This document shows, piece after piece, positions 1-8,234 of a stretch of 39,526 nucleotides of DNA. This DNA comes from JBGTBD01 sp041749475 (GTDB lineage Bacteria; Pseudomonadota; Alphaproteobacteria; Rickettsiales; UBA998). The stretch spans positions 1-39,526 of the forward strand of contig JBGTBD010000045.1 of NCBI GenBank assembly GCA_041749475.1, written 5' to 3'. The position numbers and the translations under genes are program-made. Numbering within the stretch: position 1 is the stretch's first letter; every line of letters begins with the position of its first letter. The notes below the pieces were generated by a model. That model saw only the letters and a program-made list of their open reading frames with translations, was not told the DNA's origin and did no database searches.

Positions 1-798
1 GGTTTTCTTGCCGATGAGACCATTCTCAGGGGAACTGGCGCTGGCGTAGGCGCGTTTGGGCATACGTCCGGCGAGGTAGGCCATGCGGCCTGCTTCTACG
101 GCATAGCGCATCGCTTTTGCCATCAGCACGGGGTGTTCGGCTTCGGCGATGGCGGTGTTCATCAGTACCGCGTCGCAACCCAGTTCCATCGCGATGGCGG
201 CATCAGAGGCCGTACCCACGCCTGCATCGACGAGGACGGGCACTTCGGATTGCTCGACAATGAAACGGATGTTCAGCGGGTTCTGGATGCCGAGGCCGGA
301 GCCAATGGGTGCTGCCAGCGGCATGATGGCGCAGCAGCCGCGTAATTCCAGTTCGCGGGCAATGATGGGATCGTCACTGGTATAGGCCATCACGTCGAAG
401 CCTTCTTTCATCAGCATGTCAGCGGCTTTCAGGGTCTCTACCACGTTGGGGTACAGCGTCGTCTTATCGCCGATTACCTCTAGTTTCACCAGCGACCAAC
501 CGCCTGCTTCACGCGCCAGCATCAGGGTGCGCACCGCCTCTTCCGCCGTATAGCACCCGGCGGAGTTGGGCAGATAGGTATAGATTTCGGGGTCCAGCAC
601 ATCCGTCAAACTGTCGGACTGGCCCGCTTTCAGGTTCACGCGGCGGACGGCGACGGTGACGATCTCGGCGCCACTGGCTTCCACCACATCGCGCGTCTCG
701 TCCATATTCTTATATTTCCCCGTCCCCACCAGCAGGCGGGAGGAGAAGCTGCGGCCGGCGATGACCAGCGGGTCCTGTTCCAGAGAATCGTCCATCAT
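1..798 (-). CDS. thiG: Thiazole synthase ThiG (3' end cut by window edge)
   Basis: Cytoplasmic enzyme that forms the thiazole phosphate ring of thiamine from deoxyxylulose 5-phosphate, dehydroglycine and ThiS thiocarboxylate. My translation of the minus strand gives 266 open codons with family motifs: LLVGTGKY near residue 22, VTVAVRR, WSLVKLEVIGD with the expected Schiff-base Lys at about residue 105, and C-terminal VLVDAGVGTASDAAIAMELG followed by NTAIAEAEHPV. ThiG proteins are about 255-270 residues, so only a few codons can be missing. Two ATG codons are adjacent (798 and 795). The first overlaps the thiS stop as ATGA, behind a GGAGG ribosome site, so translation is probably coupled to thiS. 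Confidence 0.95.
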   Translation of the reverse strand, partial: MMDDSLEQDPLVIAGRSFSSRLLVGTGKYKNMDETRDVVEASGAEIVTVAVRRVNLKAGQSDSLTDVLDPEIYTYLPNSAGCYTAEEAVRTLMLAREAGGWSLVKLEVIGDKTTLYPNVVETLKAADMLMKEGFDVMAYTSDDPIIARELELRGCCAIMPLAAPIGSGLGIQNPLNIRFIVEQSEVPVLVDAGVGTASDAAIAMELGCDAVLMNTAIAEAEHPVLMAKAMRYAVEAGRMAYLAGRMPKRAYASASSPENGLIGKKT

Positions 799-995
799 CC
801 GCCTCCAATAAATGAAATGATTTCAATCACATCGCCGTCCGCAAGCGGCGTTTCTTCGTAGCGGCTTTTGGGGATGATGTGGCTATTACATTCTACGGCA
901 ACGGATTTCGGCTCCACTCCCAACTGTGCCATCAACTGCGCGATGGTGGAAATTGTGGCGAGGTTTTGCGGTTCGCCGTTAATGGTGATTTGCAT
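795..995 (-). CDS. thiS: Sulfur carrier protein ThiS
   Basis: Small ubiquitin-like sulfur carrier of 66 residues. Its C-terminal Gly-Gly is adenylated and thiocarboxylated to deliver sulfur to ThiG. The sequence ends FIGGG, as the family requires, and starts MQITINGE, a typical ThiS opening. A longer reading frame runs upstream to 1088, but it would cross into aroQ on the other strand and adds residues unlike ThiS, so I place the start at 995. The stop overlaps the thiG start. It is divergent from aroQ with only about 40 bases between the two starts. Confidence 0.93.
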   Translation of the reverse strand: MQITINGEPQNLATISTIAQLMAQLGVEPKSVAVECNSHIIPKSRYEETPLADGDVIEIISFIGGG

Positions 996-1035
996 CTCTG
1001 TTTTCCTTACGTTAGCCTTAGTCAGGCAGGAATCC

Positions 1036-1473
1036 ATGTCCCATACCGTTCTCATTCTCAATGGCCCCAATCTCAACATGCTCGGCATTCGTGAGCCGGA
1101 GATTTATGGCAAGGAAACGCTGGATGATATCCTGAATCTTTGCCGGAAAAAGGCCTCCTCCCTTGATATAATGCTCGACGCGCGGCAAAGCAATCACGAA
1201 GGCGAGCTGGTCGGTTGGGTGCAGGAAGCGGCTAAAGGCGGTATGCACGGCATCATCCTCAATGCCGGGGCGTATACCCATACTTCCGTCGCGCTCCGAG
1301 ACGCACTTTCCATGCTGAAAATCCCCGTGATCGAAGTTCATCTGTCCAATATCTATAAACGTGAAGAATTCCGTCATAAATCTCTTATTTCAGGGGTTGT
1401 TACGGGCGGGATTTTTGGGTGCGGATCATCTGTGTACACATTGGCGCTTGATGCTATAAAACCTATCCTATGA
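1036..1473 (+). CDS. aroQ: Type II 3-dehydroquinate dehydratase
   Basis: Third step of the shikimate pathway: 3-dehydroquinate to 3-dehydroshikimate, in a dodecameric cytosolic enzyme. The protein is 145 residues, the normal size. Motifs are all present: LNGPNLNMLG at the N-terminus, the catalytic-Tyr loop REPEIYG, QSNHEGELVGWVQEA, IILNAGAYTHTSVALRDAL and IEVHLSNIYKREEFRHKS. The start at 1036 has an AGGA site just upstream; the longer frame from 868 covers thiS antisense and is rejected. The stop overlaps the next gene as ATGA, giving an aroQ-ugpQ-aat operon. Confidence 0.96.
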   Translation: MSHTVLILNGPNLNMLGIREPEIYGKETLDDILNLCRKKASSLDIMLDARQSNHEGELVGWVQEAAKGGMHGIILNAGAYTHTSVALRDALSMLKIPVIEVHLSNIYKREEFRHKSLISGVVTGGIFGCGSSVYTLALDAIKPIL

Positions 1474-2171
1474 CCATGACGCATGTAATCGCCCATCGGG
1501 GCTCTAGCGGGGAAGCCCCGGAAAATACCATGAAAGCATTCTCCCTTGCCATGGCGCAAGGGGCAGACGGCATCGAGATGGATATTCGCGTCTGCAAGAG
1601 CGGCGAGTTGGTTGTCATTCACGATACTTCGCTGGAGCGGACGACGGGCCGCAAGGGAACCGTCAAGGATTATACGCTCGAACAGTTGAAAGTATTGAAT
1701 GCGGGGGACGGTGAGCCGATTCCCGACCTCATCACCGTACTCAATCGATTTCGTGGACGTATTAAGCTCTATCTCGAAATTAAAGAGCAAGAATGTGCGA
1801 TGCCGATCGCGGAAATGGTGACTCTCTATTGCGATGAGAAACATTGCCGCTATGAAGACCTCGTTGTGATTTCCGGCCTGCATTCGGCGCTGTCGCTGGT
1901 ACATCGCTTCAATCCGCAAATCTATATCGGGGCGAATCTCAACGTGCCTTCCCAGCGCATCGGCGAGATCGTGTCTTACACAGGTGCAAAATATATCCTG
2001 CCGGAAGCGGGGTTGGTGACCCCCACCCTGCTGGAGACGGCGCAGGAGACGGGGACATCCCTCATTCCCTGGACCATCAATGATAAGGGTCAGCAACAGC
2101 GTTTTGCCAGCATGGGCATTACCCGATTCATCACCGATTACCCTTCCCGCTTCATCTCCCAGAAAAAATGA
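1470..2171 (+). CDS. ugpQ: Glycerophosphodiester phosphodiesterase
   Basis: Hydrolyses glycerophosphodiesters released from phospholipids to glycerol 3-phosphate and an alcohol. The 233-residue protein carries the GDPD signature: HRGSSGEAPENTMKAF near the N-terminus (catalytic His, Arg), EMDIRVCKSGELVVIHD with the metal-binding Glu/Asp and second His, LEIKEQ in the core, and PWTIND plus ITDYPSRF at the C-terminus. There is no signal peptide, so it is cytoplasmic like UgpQ rather than periplasmic GlpQ. Starts in the aroQ stop (ATGA) and ends in the aat start (ATGA), so all three genes are probably translated together. Confidence 0.92.
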   Translation: MTMTHVIAHRGSSGEAPENTMKAFSLAMAQGADGIEMDIRVCKSGELVVIHDTSLERTTGRKGTVKDYTLEQLKVLNAGDGEPIPDLITVLNRFRGRIKLYLEIKEQECAMPIAEMVTLYCDEKHCRYEDLVVISGLHSALSLVHRFNPQIYIGANLNVPSQRIGEIVSYTGAKYILPEAGLVTPTLLETAQETGTSLIPWTINDKGQQQRFASMGITRFITDYPSRFISQKK

Positions 2172-2815
2172 CGCACGCCATCTCGCCGCAGGAATTGCTG
2201 GCCGCGTATGCGAACGGGTATTTCCCGATGGCAAGAAGCCGAGACGAGGATGAGCTGTACTGGTTCCATCCGGAGGAGCGCGGTATCATCCCGCTAGAGT
2301 TATTCCATATCCCGCGCAAACTTGCGCGTGTGGTCGCTAAGAAGCCCTATCGCCTTACAGTGAATGCGTGTTTCTCCGAAGTCATCGCCGCCTGTGCTGC
2401 GCCGCGTTCGGCGGAGCGGGATAGCTGGATCAATCCACGTATTCAGGTGCTGTATACGGAGCTACATAAGGTCGGCCATGCGCATAGTATCGAAGCATGG
2501 CGCGGTGATGAGCTGGTGGGGGGATTATATGGCGTCTCGGTCGGCGGGGCGTTCTGCGGGGAGAGTATGTTCAGTCGCGCGGACGATGCCAGCAAGATCG
2601 CACTCGTCGCCTTGGTGGAAATAGTGAAGGATGCGGGATATGTGTTGCTCGATACGCAGTTCGTCAACGCACATCTGATGCAGTTCGGGGTGCAGGAAAT
2701 CACGCGGGAGGATTATGTGAAGCGCCTGCGGTACGCCTTACAGGTATCGCCTAATCCTTCCAGCCGCTTCGTCGCTTCCTCGGGTAGAATCCTCCGCACT
2801 TTTTCCTCGGAGTGA
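2168..2815 (+). CDS. aat: Leucyl/phenylalanyl-tRNA--protein transferase
   Basis: Bacterial N-end-rule enzyme: transfers Leu or Phe from tRNA to proteins with N-terminal Lys/Arg, marking them for ClpS/ClpAP. The 215-residue protein shows the family motifs in order: YANGYFPMA, YWFHPEERGIIPL, HSIEAWRGDELVGGLYGVS, GGAFCGESMFSR, DDASKIALVALV and LLDTQFVNAHLMQFG. ATGA overlap with ugpQ. Its last 34 codons lie antisense to the 3' end of ppx, an unusually long convergent overlap (103 bp). The C-terminal tail past the QFG motif region is less conserved, so the overlap falls in tolerant sequence. Confidence 0.95.
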   Translation: MTHAISPQELLAAYANGYFPMARSRDEDELYWFHPEERGIIPLELFHIPRKLARVVAKKPYRLTVNACFSEVIAACAAPRSAERDSWINPRIQVLYTELHKVGHAHSIEAWRGDELVGGLYGVSVGGAFCGESMFSRADDASKIALVALVEIVKDAGYVLLDTQFVNAHLMQFGVQEITREDYVKRLRYALQVSPNPSSRFVASSGRILRTFSSE

Positions 2816-4188
2816 ATAGTGATATCCGCGCCCTTCACTTCCAGTGTGATATGGTCGAGAATTTCACCCACCCCGGCGGAGAGGTGAAAGCCGATGCCGC
2901 AGAGCTGGCCGACCAGTTTCGCCCAGACCCAATCCTCCTCGCGCAAGAGATTCAGTGCGGGGGACTCCATCTTGCATTTGTTCTTGTGACGGAAATAGGC
3001 CGCCAGCGCCAGCATCACCCGCTCACGATGATCCAGCCCGTAAAGCGAGGCGACGAGGATATGCTCGAACACCCATTCCGCGCGAAAGTCAGGGCTGACC
3101 GCCAATGCGATGTCGCTCAGTTGGCAGGCGGCGACGCGGAGGCGTTTTTCTTCGGCGCTTTCCTGCGTGATGAGTTGTTCCTGCCAGCGCAGCAGGCTGT
3201 TGCTGTAGGGGTCGCTATCCATATCCCGCCCGGTCAGCGCGCTGATGGAGGCGGTGAGGGCGTCGCGCAGATATTCCTGCGGCGGTAGCTTCTCGTAAAT
3301 CAATCCTTCGCGGATACCGGCGGCGGAGAAGACCACCTCTTCCGGGTCCATCTGTTTCAATATTTCCTCCAGCACGACGACGGAAGGCAAAAAGCTTTCG
3401 TTACGTTTGCTGGCGAGGCCTTTGAGTTGATCCACTTCCTTTGGATTGAGGGTGAGCAGGTACGAGAAAAACGGATAAAGCGTTTCCGCCGGGACGGTAT
3501 ATTGATGCAGGATGCGCACGGGGTATTTCTGCTGGCGCATATGCACCTGCGCGATACTGCGGAACCCGCCGCCGATGGCGAAGAACGAGCGACGCGCATG
3601 TTTCAGCCAGTGCACATCCTTCAGCATTTCCTTGATCTGTTTGCGCATCAGCGCGAGGTCCCCGCCGCAGGAATCGATGAGGCGCAGCGAGCCGGCCTGG
3701 AACGTCGCCTGATGCTGTACGTGCTGGTGGCGGATGGAGACGAGTTCCAGCGACCCGCCGCCCAGATCGCCCGCGATACCTTCGGGCTGGTAGATGGAGG
3801 AGAGCACCCCTTGCGCCGCCAGTTGCGCTTCGCGTTCACCGGTGATGATTTCTATCGTGATGCCCAGTTGCTGGGAGAGTTCCCGGATGAATTCCGGCCC
3901 GTCCGCGGCGTCGCGTATCGCGGCGGTCGCCACGGAATAGAGCTTCTCAATCCCCATGGTACGGCAGAGATACGCGTATCGTTCTATCGTGTCATGCGCG
4001 TGGGCCTTGGCGCGAGGGTCGAGTTTGCCAGTGAAATGTATCCCGTGACCCAAACCGCAGGAGGCCTTCTCGTTGAAGATGGGGCGGGGGACGCGTTTGA
4101 GGCGGTCATAGATGACGAGGCGTACGGAGTTCGACCCGATATCGATGACACCGACCAGCGGGTTTATTCCGTGCGAAGCATGTGGCAT
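2713..4188 (-). CDS. ppx: Exopolyphosphatase (Ppx/GppA family)
   Basis: Processive hydrolysis of inorganic polyphosphate, or pppGpp hydrolysis by GppA relatives. The 491-residue protein has the ASKHA fold signatures: VIDIGSNSVRLVIYD (phosphate 1 loop) near residue 14, GEREAQLAAQG, and GDLGGGSLELVSI (phosphate 2 loop). A C-terminal all-helical HD-like half follows. It starts inside the ppk stop (TGATG, one-base overlap), so the two are coupled. Alphaproteobacteria commonly have this ppk-ppx pair next to hda. The 3' end overlaps aat antisense by 103 bp. Ppx versus GppA cannot be settled from sequence; ppk linkage favours Ppx. Confidence 0.93.
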   Translation of the reverse strand: MPHASHGINPLVGVIDIGSNSVRLVIYDRLKRVPRPIFNEKASCGLGHGIHFTGKLDPRAKAHAHDTIERYAYLCRTMGIEKLYSVATAAIRDAADGPEFIRELSQQLGITIEIITGEREAQLAAQGVLSSIYQPEGIAGDLGGGSLELVSIRHQHVQHQATFQAGSLRLIDSCGGDLALMRKQIKEMLKDVHWLKHARRSFFAIGGGFRSIAQVHMRQQKYPVRILHQYTVPAETLYPFFSYLLTLNPKEVDQLKGLASKRNESFLPSVVVLEEILKQMDPEEVVFSAAGIREGLIYEKLPPQEYLRDALTASISALTGRDMDSDPYSNSLLRWQEQLITQESAEEKRLRVAACQLSDIALAVSPDFRAEWVFEHILVASLYGLDHRERVMLALAAYFRHKNKCKMESPALNLLREEDWVWAKLVGQLCGIGFHLSAGVGEILDHITLEVKGADITIHSEEKVRRILPEEATKRLEGLGDTCKAYRRRFT

Positions 4189-6380
4189 CAGCTTCCTTTA
4201 TGTTCTTTTTTCGGCGTTTCCTTGGCATCTTTAGTCAATGTCTTCAGGCGGCTCAATTGCTTTTTGTTCTTGCGCAGCGCCTTGCCACGACCCGAAAGGC
4301 TGGGGTTAGTCATGAAATAGGTGTGGGCGGAGAAGCCTTCACCTTCCGGCTGGTGGCGGATGTAGTGGCCTTCCTTATCCAGTGTCCAGCTTTGGGCTTC
4401 ATCCCGCAACTCAGCCACCATGATCTGATCCAGCACCTGCGCATGGACGGTGGGGTTCTCGATGGGAACCATTACCTCGACACGGCGGTCGAAATTGCGG
4501 TGCATCCAGTCGGCGGAAGAGATATATACCTTCGCTTCAGGCGAGGGTAGTGGGTGGCCATTACCGAAAGCAAAGATGCGTGAATGTTCGAGGAAACGTC
4601 CGATGAGACTCTTGACGCGGATATTCTCCGACAGTCCGGGGATACCGGGGCGCAGGCAGCAGATGCCACGCGCGATGATCTCGATTTTTACGCCTGCTTG
4701 GGAGGCGCGATAGAGCGCGTCGATGATTTCCTTATCCACCAATGCGTTCATTTTCGCCCAGATGCTCGCCGGTTTTCCTTCCTTGGCGAACGCAGTTTCT
4801 TTTTCGATCAGTTCGAGGACGGATTTCCGCATCATCAGCGGGGCGACGATCAGCTTATCGAACGCGCGGGGTTCGGCGTAGCCGGTGATGTAATTAAAGA
4901 GATATGTCACGTCACGGCAGATGGATTCGTCCGATGTGAAGAAGGAGAGGTCGGTATAGACCTTCGCCGTCATCGGATGGTAATTGCCGGTTCCGAGATG
5001 CGCATAGGAACGTAATTTCGATTGGTCACGACGGACGACGAGCGAGAGTTTCGCGTGCGTCTTCAGATGGACGAACCCATAGACCACCTGCACGCCAGCG
5101 CGCTCCATGTCGCGCGCCCATTTGATGTTGGCCTCTTCGTCGAAACGGGCTTTGAGTTCCACCAGCGCCGTCACCGATTTGCCATTCTCCGCCGCTTCGA
5201 TCAGGGCTTTGACGATGGGGGAATCCTGAGACGTGCGATAGAGCGTCTGCTTGATGGAAATCACTTGCGGGTCAGCGGCGGCTTGCCGCAAGAACTGCAC
5301 CACCACGTCGAAACTCTCGAACGGGTGGTGGATGATGATGTCCTTGGCCTGAATCGCCGAGAAGCAATCGCCGTTGTAATCGGTGATGCGCTCGGGGAAG
5401 CGAGGGCTATAGGGCGGATATTTCAGTTCGGGAACGGGCATCTGGTAGAGTTCGGAGAGAGAGGACAATCCGATCATCCCCTCCACTTCCATCACCGTGC
5501 TGCTTTCGGCATGCACCTGTTCGGCAAAGAAGTCAATGAGGCTGGTGTTCGTGCCCTTTAGCACTTTGATGCGGATGACGCGGCCACGGCGGCGTTGTTT
5601 GATGGCATTCTCGTAATAACGTACAAGGTCTTCCGCTTCTTCCTCGATCTCCAGATCGCTATCGCGGATGATGCGGAAGAGCGCCGACTCCATCAGCTCG
5701 AAACCGGGGAAGAGGCTGTCGATATGCAGGCGGATAACGTCTTCCAACTGGATGTAGCGCTCCGCCTTACCGTTTAGCCGGATGAAGCGCGGCAGTTTGG
5801 ACGGTAGCGGCAGCACGGCGACCTGCGGTTTGCCGGTGCGAACTTTTCGCATCTCGAACAGTAAGGAAATGCTTTGATTAGCGAGGAAAGGGAATGGGTG
5901 GGAAGGATCGACCGCGATGGGGGTGAGGGCCGGAAAAATATTATCGAGAAAATGTTCGCTCAGCCATTCGCGCTCACGCTCTTTCAAATCCATCGCACTG
6001 ATGATCTGAATTTTCCGGGCCCATAATTCTTTTTTCAAAGCGAGCCAGCCTTGCTGCTGGCGCAGCATCAGCGTGGTCATCGCCTGCTGGATACGCTTCA
6101 ATTGCTCGACGGGACTGTAGCCGTCGTCGCTTTTGCTCTCCACGTCGTGACGCACCTGATCCATAAGGCCCGCGACGCGCACCATCATGAATTCATCCAG
6201 ATTGCCCGCGCTGATGGAGAGAAATTTCATGCGCTCCAGCAAGGGGTTCTTCGGGTTCAGCGCTTCACCCATCACCCGCTCGTTGAAGGCCAGCCATGAC
6301 AGTTCGCGATTGATGAAACGGTCGGGCGACTCCATCGTGGGAAGGGGCCTTATTTCGGGGTGTTTATCGTGCCGATGCAT
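4188..6380 (-). CDS. ppk1: Polyphosphate kinase 1
   Basis: Reversibly polymerises the gamma phosphate of ATP into long-chain polyphosphate, usually at the inner membrane. The 730-residue length is normal. The N-terminal domain opens with RFINRELSWLAFNERV. The catalytic half has HHPFESFDVVVQFLRQA, QTLYRTSQDSPIVKAL, VTALVELKARFDEEANIKWA, and the HLKTHAKLSLVVRRD segment whose His is the autophosphorylated residue. The first ATG (6380) and the one at 6335 (MESPDRF) are both possible; neither has a clear ribosome site. Divergent from sixA with about 76 bases between. Coupled to ppx downstream. Confidence 0.96.
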   Translation of the reverse strand: MHRHDKHPEIRPLPTMESPDRFINRELSWLAFNERVMGEALNPKNPLLERMKFLSISAGNLDEFMMVRVAGLMDQVRHDVESKSDDGYSPVEQLKRIQQAMTTLMLRQQQGWLALKKELWARKIQIISAMDLKEREREWLSEHFLDNIFPALTPIAVDPSHPFPFLANQSISLLFEMRKVRTGKPQVAVLPLPSKLPRFIRLNGKAERYIQLEDVIRLHIDSLFPGFELMESALFRIIRDSDLEIEEEAEDLVRYYENAIKQRRRGRVIRIKVLKGTNTSLIDFFAEQVHAESSTVMEVEGMIGLSSLSELYQMPVPELKYPPYSPRFPERITDYNGDCFSAIQAKDIIIHHPFESFDVVVQFLRQAAADPQVISIKQTLYRTSQDSPIVKALIEAAENGKSVTALVELKARFDEEANIKWARDMERAGVQVVYGFVHLKTHAKLSLVVRRDQSKLRSYAHLGTGNYHPMTAKVYTDLSFFTSDESICRDVTYLFNYITGYAEPRAFDKLIVAPLMMRKSVLELIEKETAFAKEGKPASIWAKMNALVDKEIIDALYRASQAGVKIEIIARGICCLRPGIPGLSENIRVKSLIGRFLEHSRIFAFGNGHPLPSPEAKVYISSADWMHRNFDRRVEVMVPIENPTVHAQVLDQIMVAELRDEAQSWTLDKEGHYIRHQPEGEGFSAHTYFMTNPSLSGRGKALRKNKKQLSRLKTLTKDAKETPKKEHKGS

Positions 6381-6456
6381 TGAAACTCGCGAAAACGCTT
6401 TTATTTAACAGGAAATCATCTTACTAACTTTCGCACACCCATGTAAATTTTTTCTT

Positions 6457-6957
6457 ATGAAACGTGTTTCCCTCCTCCGCCACGCTAAAACCGAGAAAGC
6501 TCTTCTTACTCAGGACGATAGCGCGCGTGTGCTGACCGCAAAGGGGCGTGAGGATGCGTCCGACCTTGGAAAATTACTGCGCAAGCGGGGTTTCTCGCCC
6601 GATCTGGTGCTTTGCTCACCTGCGGCGCGGACGCGGGAGACGCTTCAGTATCTGGGTTCCACCTGCCCGCTTACGGCGAAGGTGGAATACGCCCCGGTTA
6701 TCTATCTCGCCGGACCGGAACAGGTGATTGAGCTATGGCGGGAATTGCCCGATAGCGTGCAGCATGTGCTCATCATCGGCCATAATCCAGGGTTGCCGCA
6801 ATGCGCGTTTCTGGCGGCGGAGGACAAATCCGGCGCGGCGCAAGAAGTGCTTCAGGATTTCGCGCCGTGCAGCATGGCAGATATTATATTTGATACGACA
6901 TCATGGGTGGCTTGCACACGTGACAGTGCGCGCGTCGAAATCATCCAAATCAGTTAG
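6457..6957 (+). CDS. sixA: SixA-type phosphohistidine phosphatase (histidine phosphatase superfamily)
   Basis: Small (166-residue) branch-1 histidine phosphatase. The RHG-type motif appears as LLRHAKTEKA near the N-terminus, where His accepts phosphate. Further on are SPAARTRETLQYL and IIGHNPGLP with the second catalytic His. The size and the absence of other domains fit SixA, which removes phosphate from HPt-domain histidines in E. coli. The exact substrate here is unknown. A response regulator with a helical, HPt-like C-terminus lies convergent just downstream, but that link is only positional. Confidence 0.85.
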   Translation: MKRVSLLRHAKTEKALLTQDDSARVLTAKGREDASDLGKLLRKRGFSPDLVLCSPAARTRETLQYLGSTCPLTAKVEYAPVIYLAGPEQVIELWRELPDSVQHVLIIGHNPGLPQCAFLAAEDKSGAAQEVLQDFAPCSMADIIFDTTSWVACTRDSARVEIIQIS

Positions 6958-6970
6958 ACTACCCTTGTCA

Positions 6971-7075
6971 TGTCATCGCAGGGTGGTATCCAGTCTCAAG
7001 CGACATTGGCGCGATAAGCAAATCTTCTGCACCGTAAACGCGGTGCCGCTGGAACCAGCCTGCGCTGGTATGACA
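6971..7075. repeat. Imperfect palindromic intergenic element
   Basis: The gap between the convergent sixA and response-regulator genes is almost wholly an imperfect inverted repeat. The left arm (6971-6993) and right arm (7049-7075) pair over most of their length through blocks CTGGA, ACCA and CCTGCG and the outer TGTCAT/ATGACA ends. A small hairpin (CACCG/CGGTG) sits inside. It resembles the dispersed palindromic repeats with CCTGCG cores seen in many proteobacterial genomes. It could act as a bidirectional terminator, although no T-run follows. I saw no second copy in this window. Confidence 0.55.
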
Positions 7076-7088
7076 ATGAAGTGATACG

Positions 7089-8156
7089 TTATTTGTCGCG
7101 GTATTTGCGGGTGAGGATGGTGAGGTTTTCCATCAGGTCTTTGCCGATACGCCCGCCCATGCCGATGATGTTGCGCTGGAAAATGACGTAGAGCACATCC
7201 ATGTGCTTACGGATGACGCGGAGGCGATGCGTGTCCATGTGCGCCATGCCTTCGATCAGGTTGACCATGGATTCCGCGACTTGCGAGGCGAGGTCATATC
7301 CGAAGATACCGGCCTGTGACTTGATCATCAGGCTGACCTTATAGAAATTCAGCACTTCCTTCGCGGTGTGGGACGGGTTGCCGTTCACTTGGGCGAAGGC
7401 GTCCTCCATGCGGGTGATGTCATCGACGATCCACTGCAGATATTCACTGCGGGAGTTATGGATATGTTCCTGCGCTTTGCGGATGCTTTCCGGATTGAAC
7501 AGGTCGGCCAGGGTGACTTCCTCGCCGCCGATCTTGTCCTTCAGGCGGAAGTCGGGATTAACGATGGTGATGTTCTCGTTCTTGACGCGGACGACCTTGT
7601 AATTGTCGTTATCCTCCACCAGTACGGACTTGTCCTCAAGACTAATACGGCGCTCCTGGCCCGAGGGAGGGAGGTTGCGACGGCGGCGGTCGGGGCCAAC
7701 GTAGTTCCGGGATAGGATGAAATTGCGCGGGTGATCCACCACGAGGATCAGGCGGTCGCACAGGGTGCGGACAGAGAAGGGCTTAACCACGAATTCCGTG
7801 ATGCCGGAATCGCGCGCCGCTTCCACATGAGCGCGTTGGGCTTTACCGGTGAGCATGACGATTGGCAACAGGCGGTTGGGGGAATCTTGGCTGGTGCGGA
7901 CCTTGCGGATGAATTCGATCCCGTTCATCGGCTCCATATCCCAGTCGGTGATGGCGATGTCGATAGATTTCTCGTTGAGCAGGCGGAGTGCCTCATGCCC
8001 GTTCTTGGCATGATAGACTGCGCCGAACCCCAAGCTGGAGAGAATTTTGCGAAGCAACCCCGCTACTCGAAAATCGGCATCAACCAGAAGGACATTGATG
8101 TGCGAAAGCTTGTGCGCTTTGGTCTCGTGTGAGTATACCGAAGTGGTTAATGCCAT
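7089..8156 (-). CDS. Response regulator with helical C-terminal domain
   Basis: 355 residues. The receiver domain occupies about residues 18-140: an acidic pair in VLLVDADF, phospho-acceptor Asp in IAITDWDME, the conserved Thr in VMLTGKA and Lys in FVVKPFS. A linker with a basic GPDRRRRN stretch follows. The last 120 residues are all-helical and contain KSQAGIFGYDLASQVAESM, which resembles an HPt-type helix bundle. The histidine expected before the K-S/G-Q segment is absent (SLMIKSQ). No DNA-binding or enzymatic output is visible, so it is probably a protein-interaction type regulator. Start supported by GGGGAC upstream and by a strong promoter at 8173-8202. Confidence 0.82.
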   Translation of the reverse strand: MALTTSVYSHETKAHKLSHINVLLVDADFRVAGLLRKILSSLGFGAVYHAKNGHEALRLLNEKSIDIAITDWDMEPMNGIEFIRKVRTSQDSPNRLLPIVMLTGKAQRAHVEAARDSGITEFVVKPFSVRTLCDRLILVVDHPRNFILSRNYVGPDRRRRNLPPSGQERRISLEDKSVLVEDNDNYKVVRVKNENITIVNPDFRLKDKIGGEEVTLADLFNPESIRKAQEHIHNSRSEYLQWIVDDITRMEDAFAQVNGNPSHTAKEVLNFYKVSLMIKSQAGIFGYDLASQVAESMVNLIEGMAHMDTHRLRVIRKHMDVLYVIFQRNIIGMGGRIGKDLMENLTILTRKYRDK

Positions 8157-8172
8157 AAAAGTCCCCGGTTCA

Positions 8173-8202
8173 ATTATTAATTTGTACGCCAGCGAGTGTC
8201 AA
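8173..8202 (-). promoter_or_regulatory. Sigma-70-like promoter of the response regulator
   Basis: On the minus strand a perfect -35 TTGACA (8197-8202) is followed after 18 bases by AATAAT (8173-8178), five of six matches to the -10 consensus. It lies 17-46 bases upstream of the response-regulator ATG at 8156, in an AT-rich gap after hda. It implies the regulator has its own promoter rather than relying on read-through from hda. Confidence 0.65.
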
Positions 8203-8234
8203 ATCTTTACTTATTTGTTAGCGAAAAAACAAAA

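Noticed and set aside
1374..2234. 286-codon open frame antisense to ugpQ
   Set aside because: Lies over a gene with full GDPD motifs; the translation has no recognisable domain and is a shadow frame of GC-rich coding DNA.
3427..4320. 297-codon plus-strand frame over ppx and ppk
   Set aside because: Shadow of two confidently identified genes.
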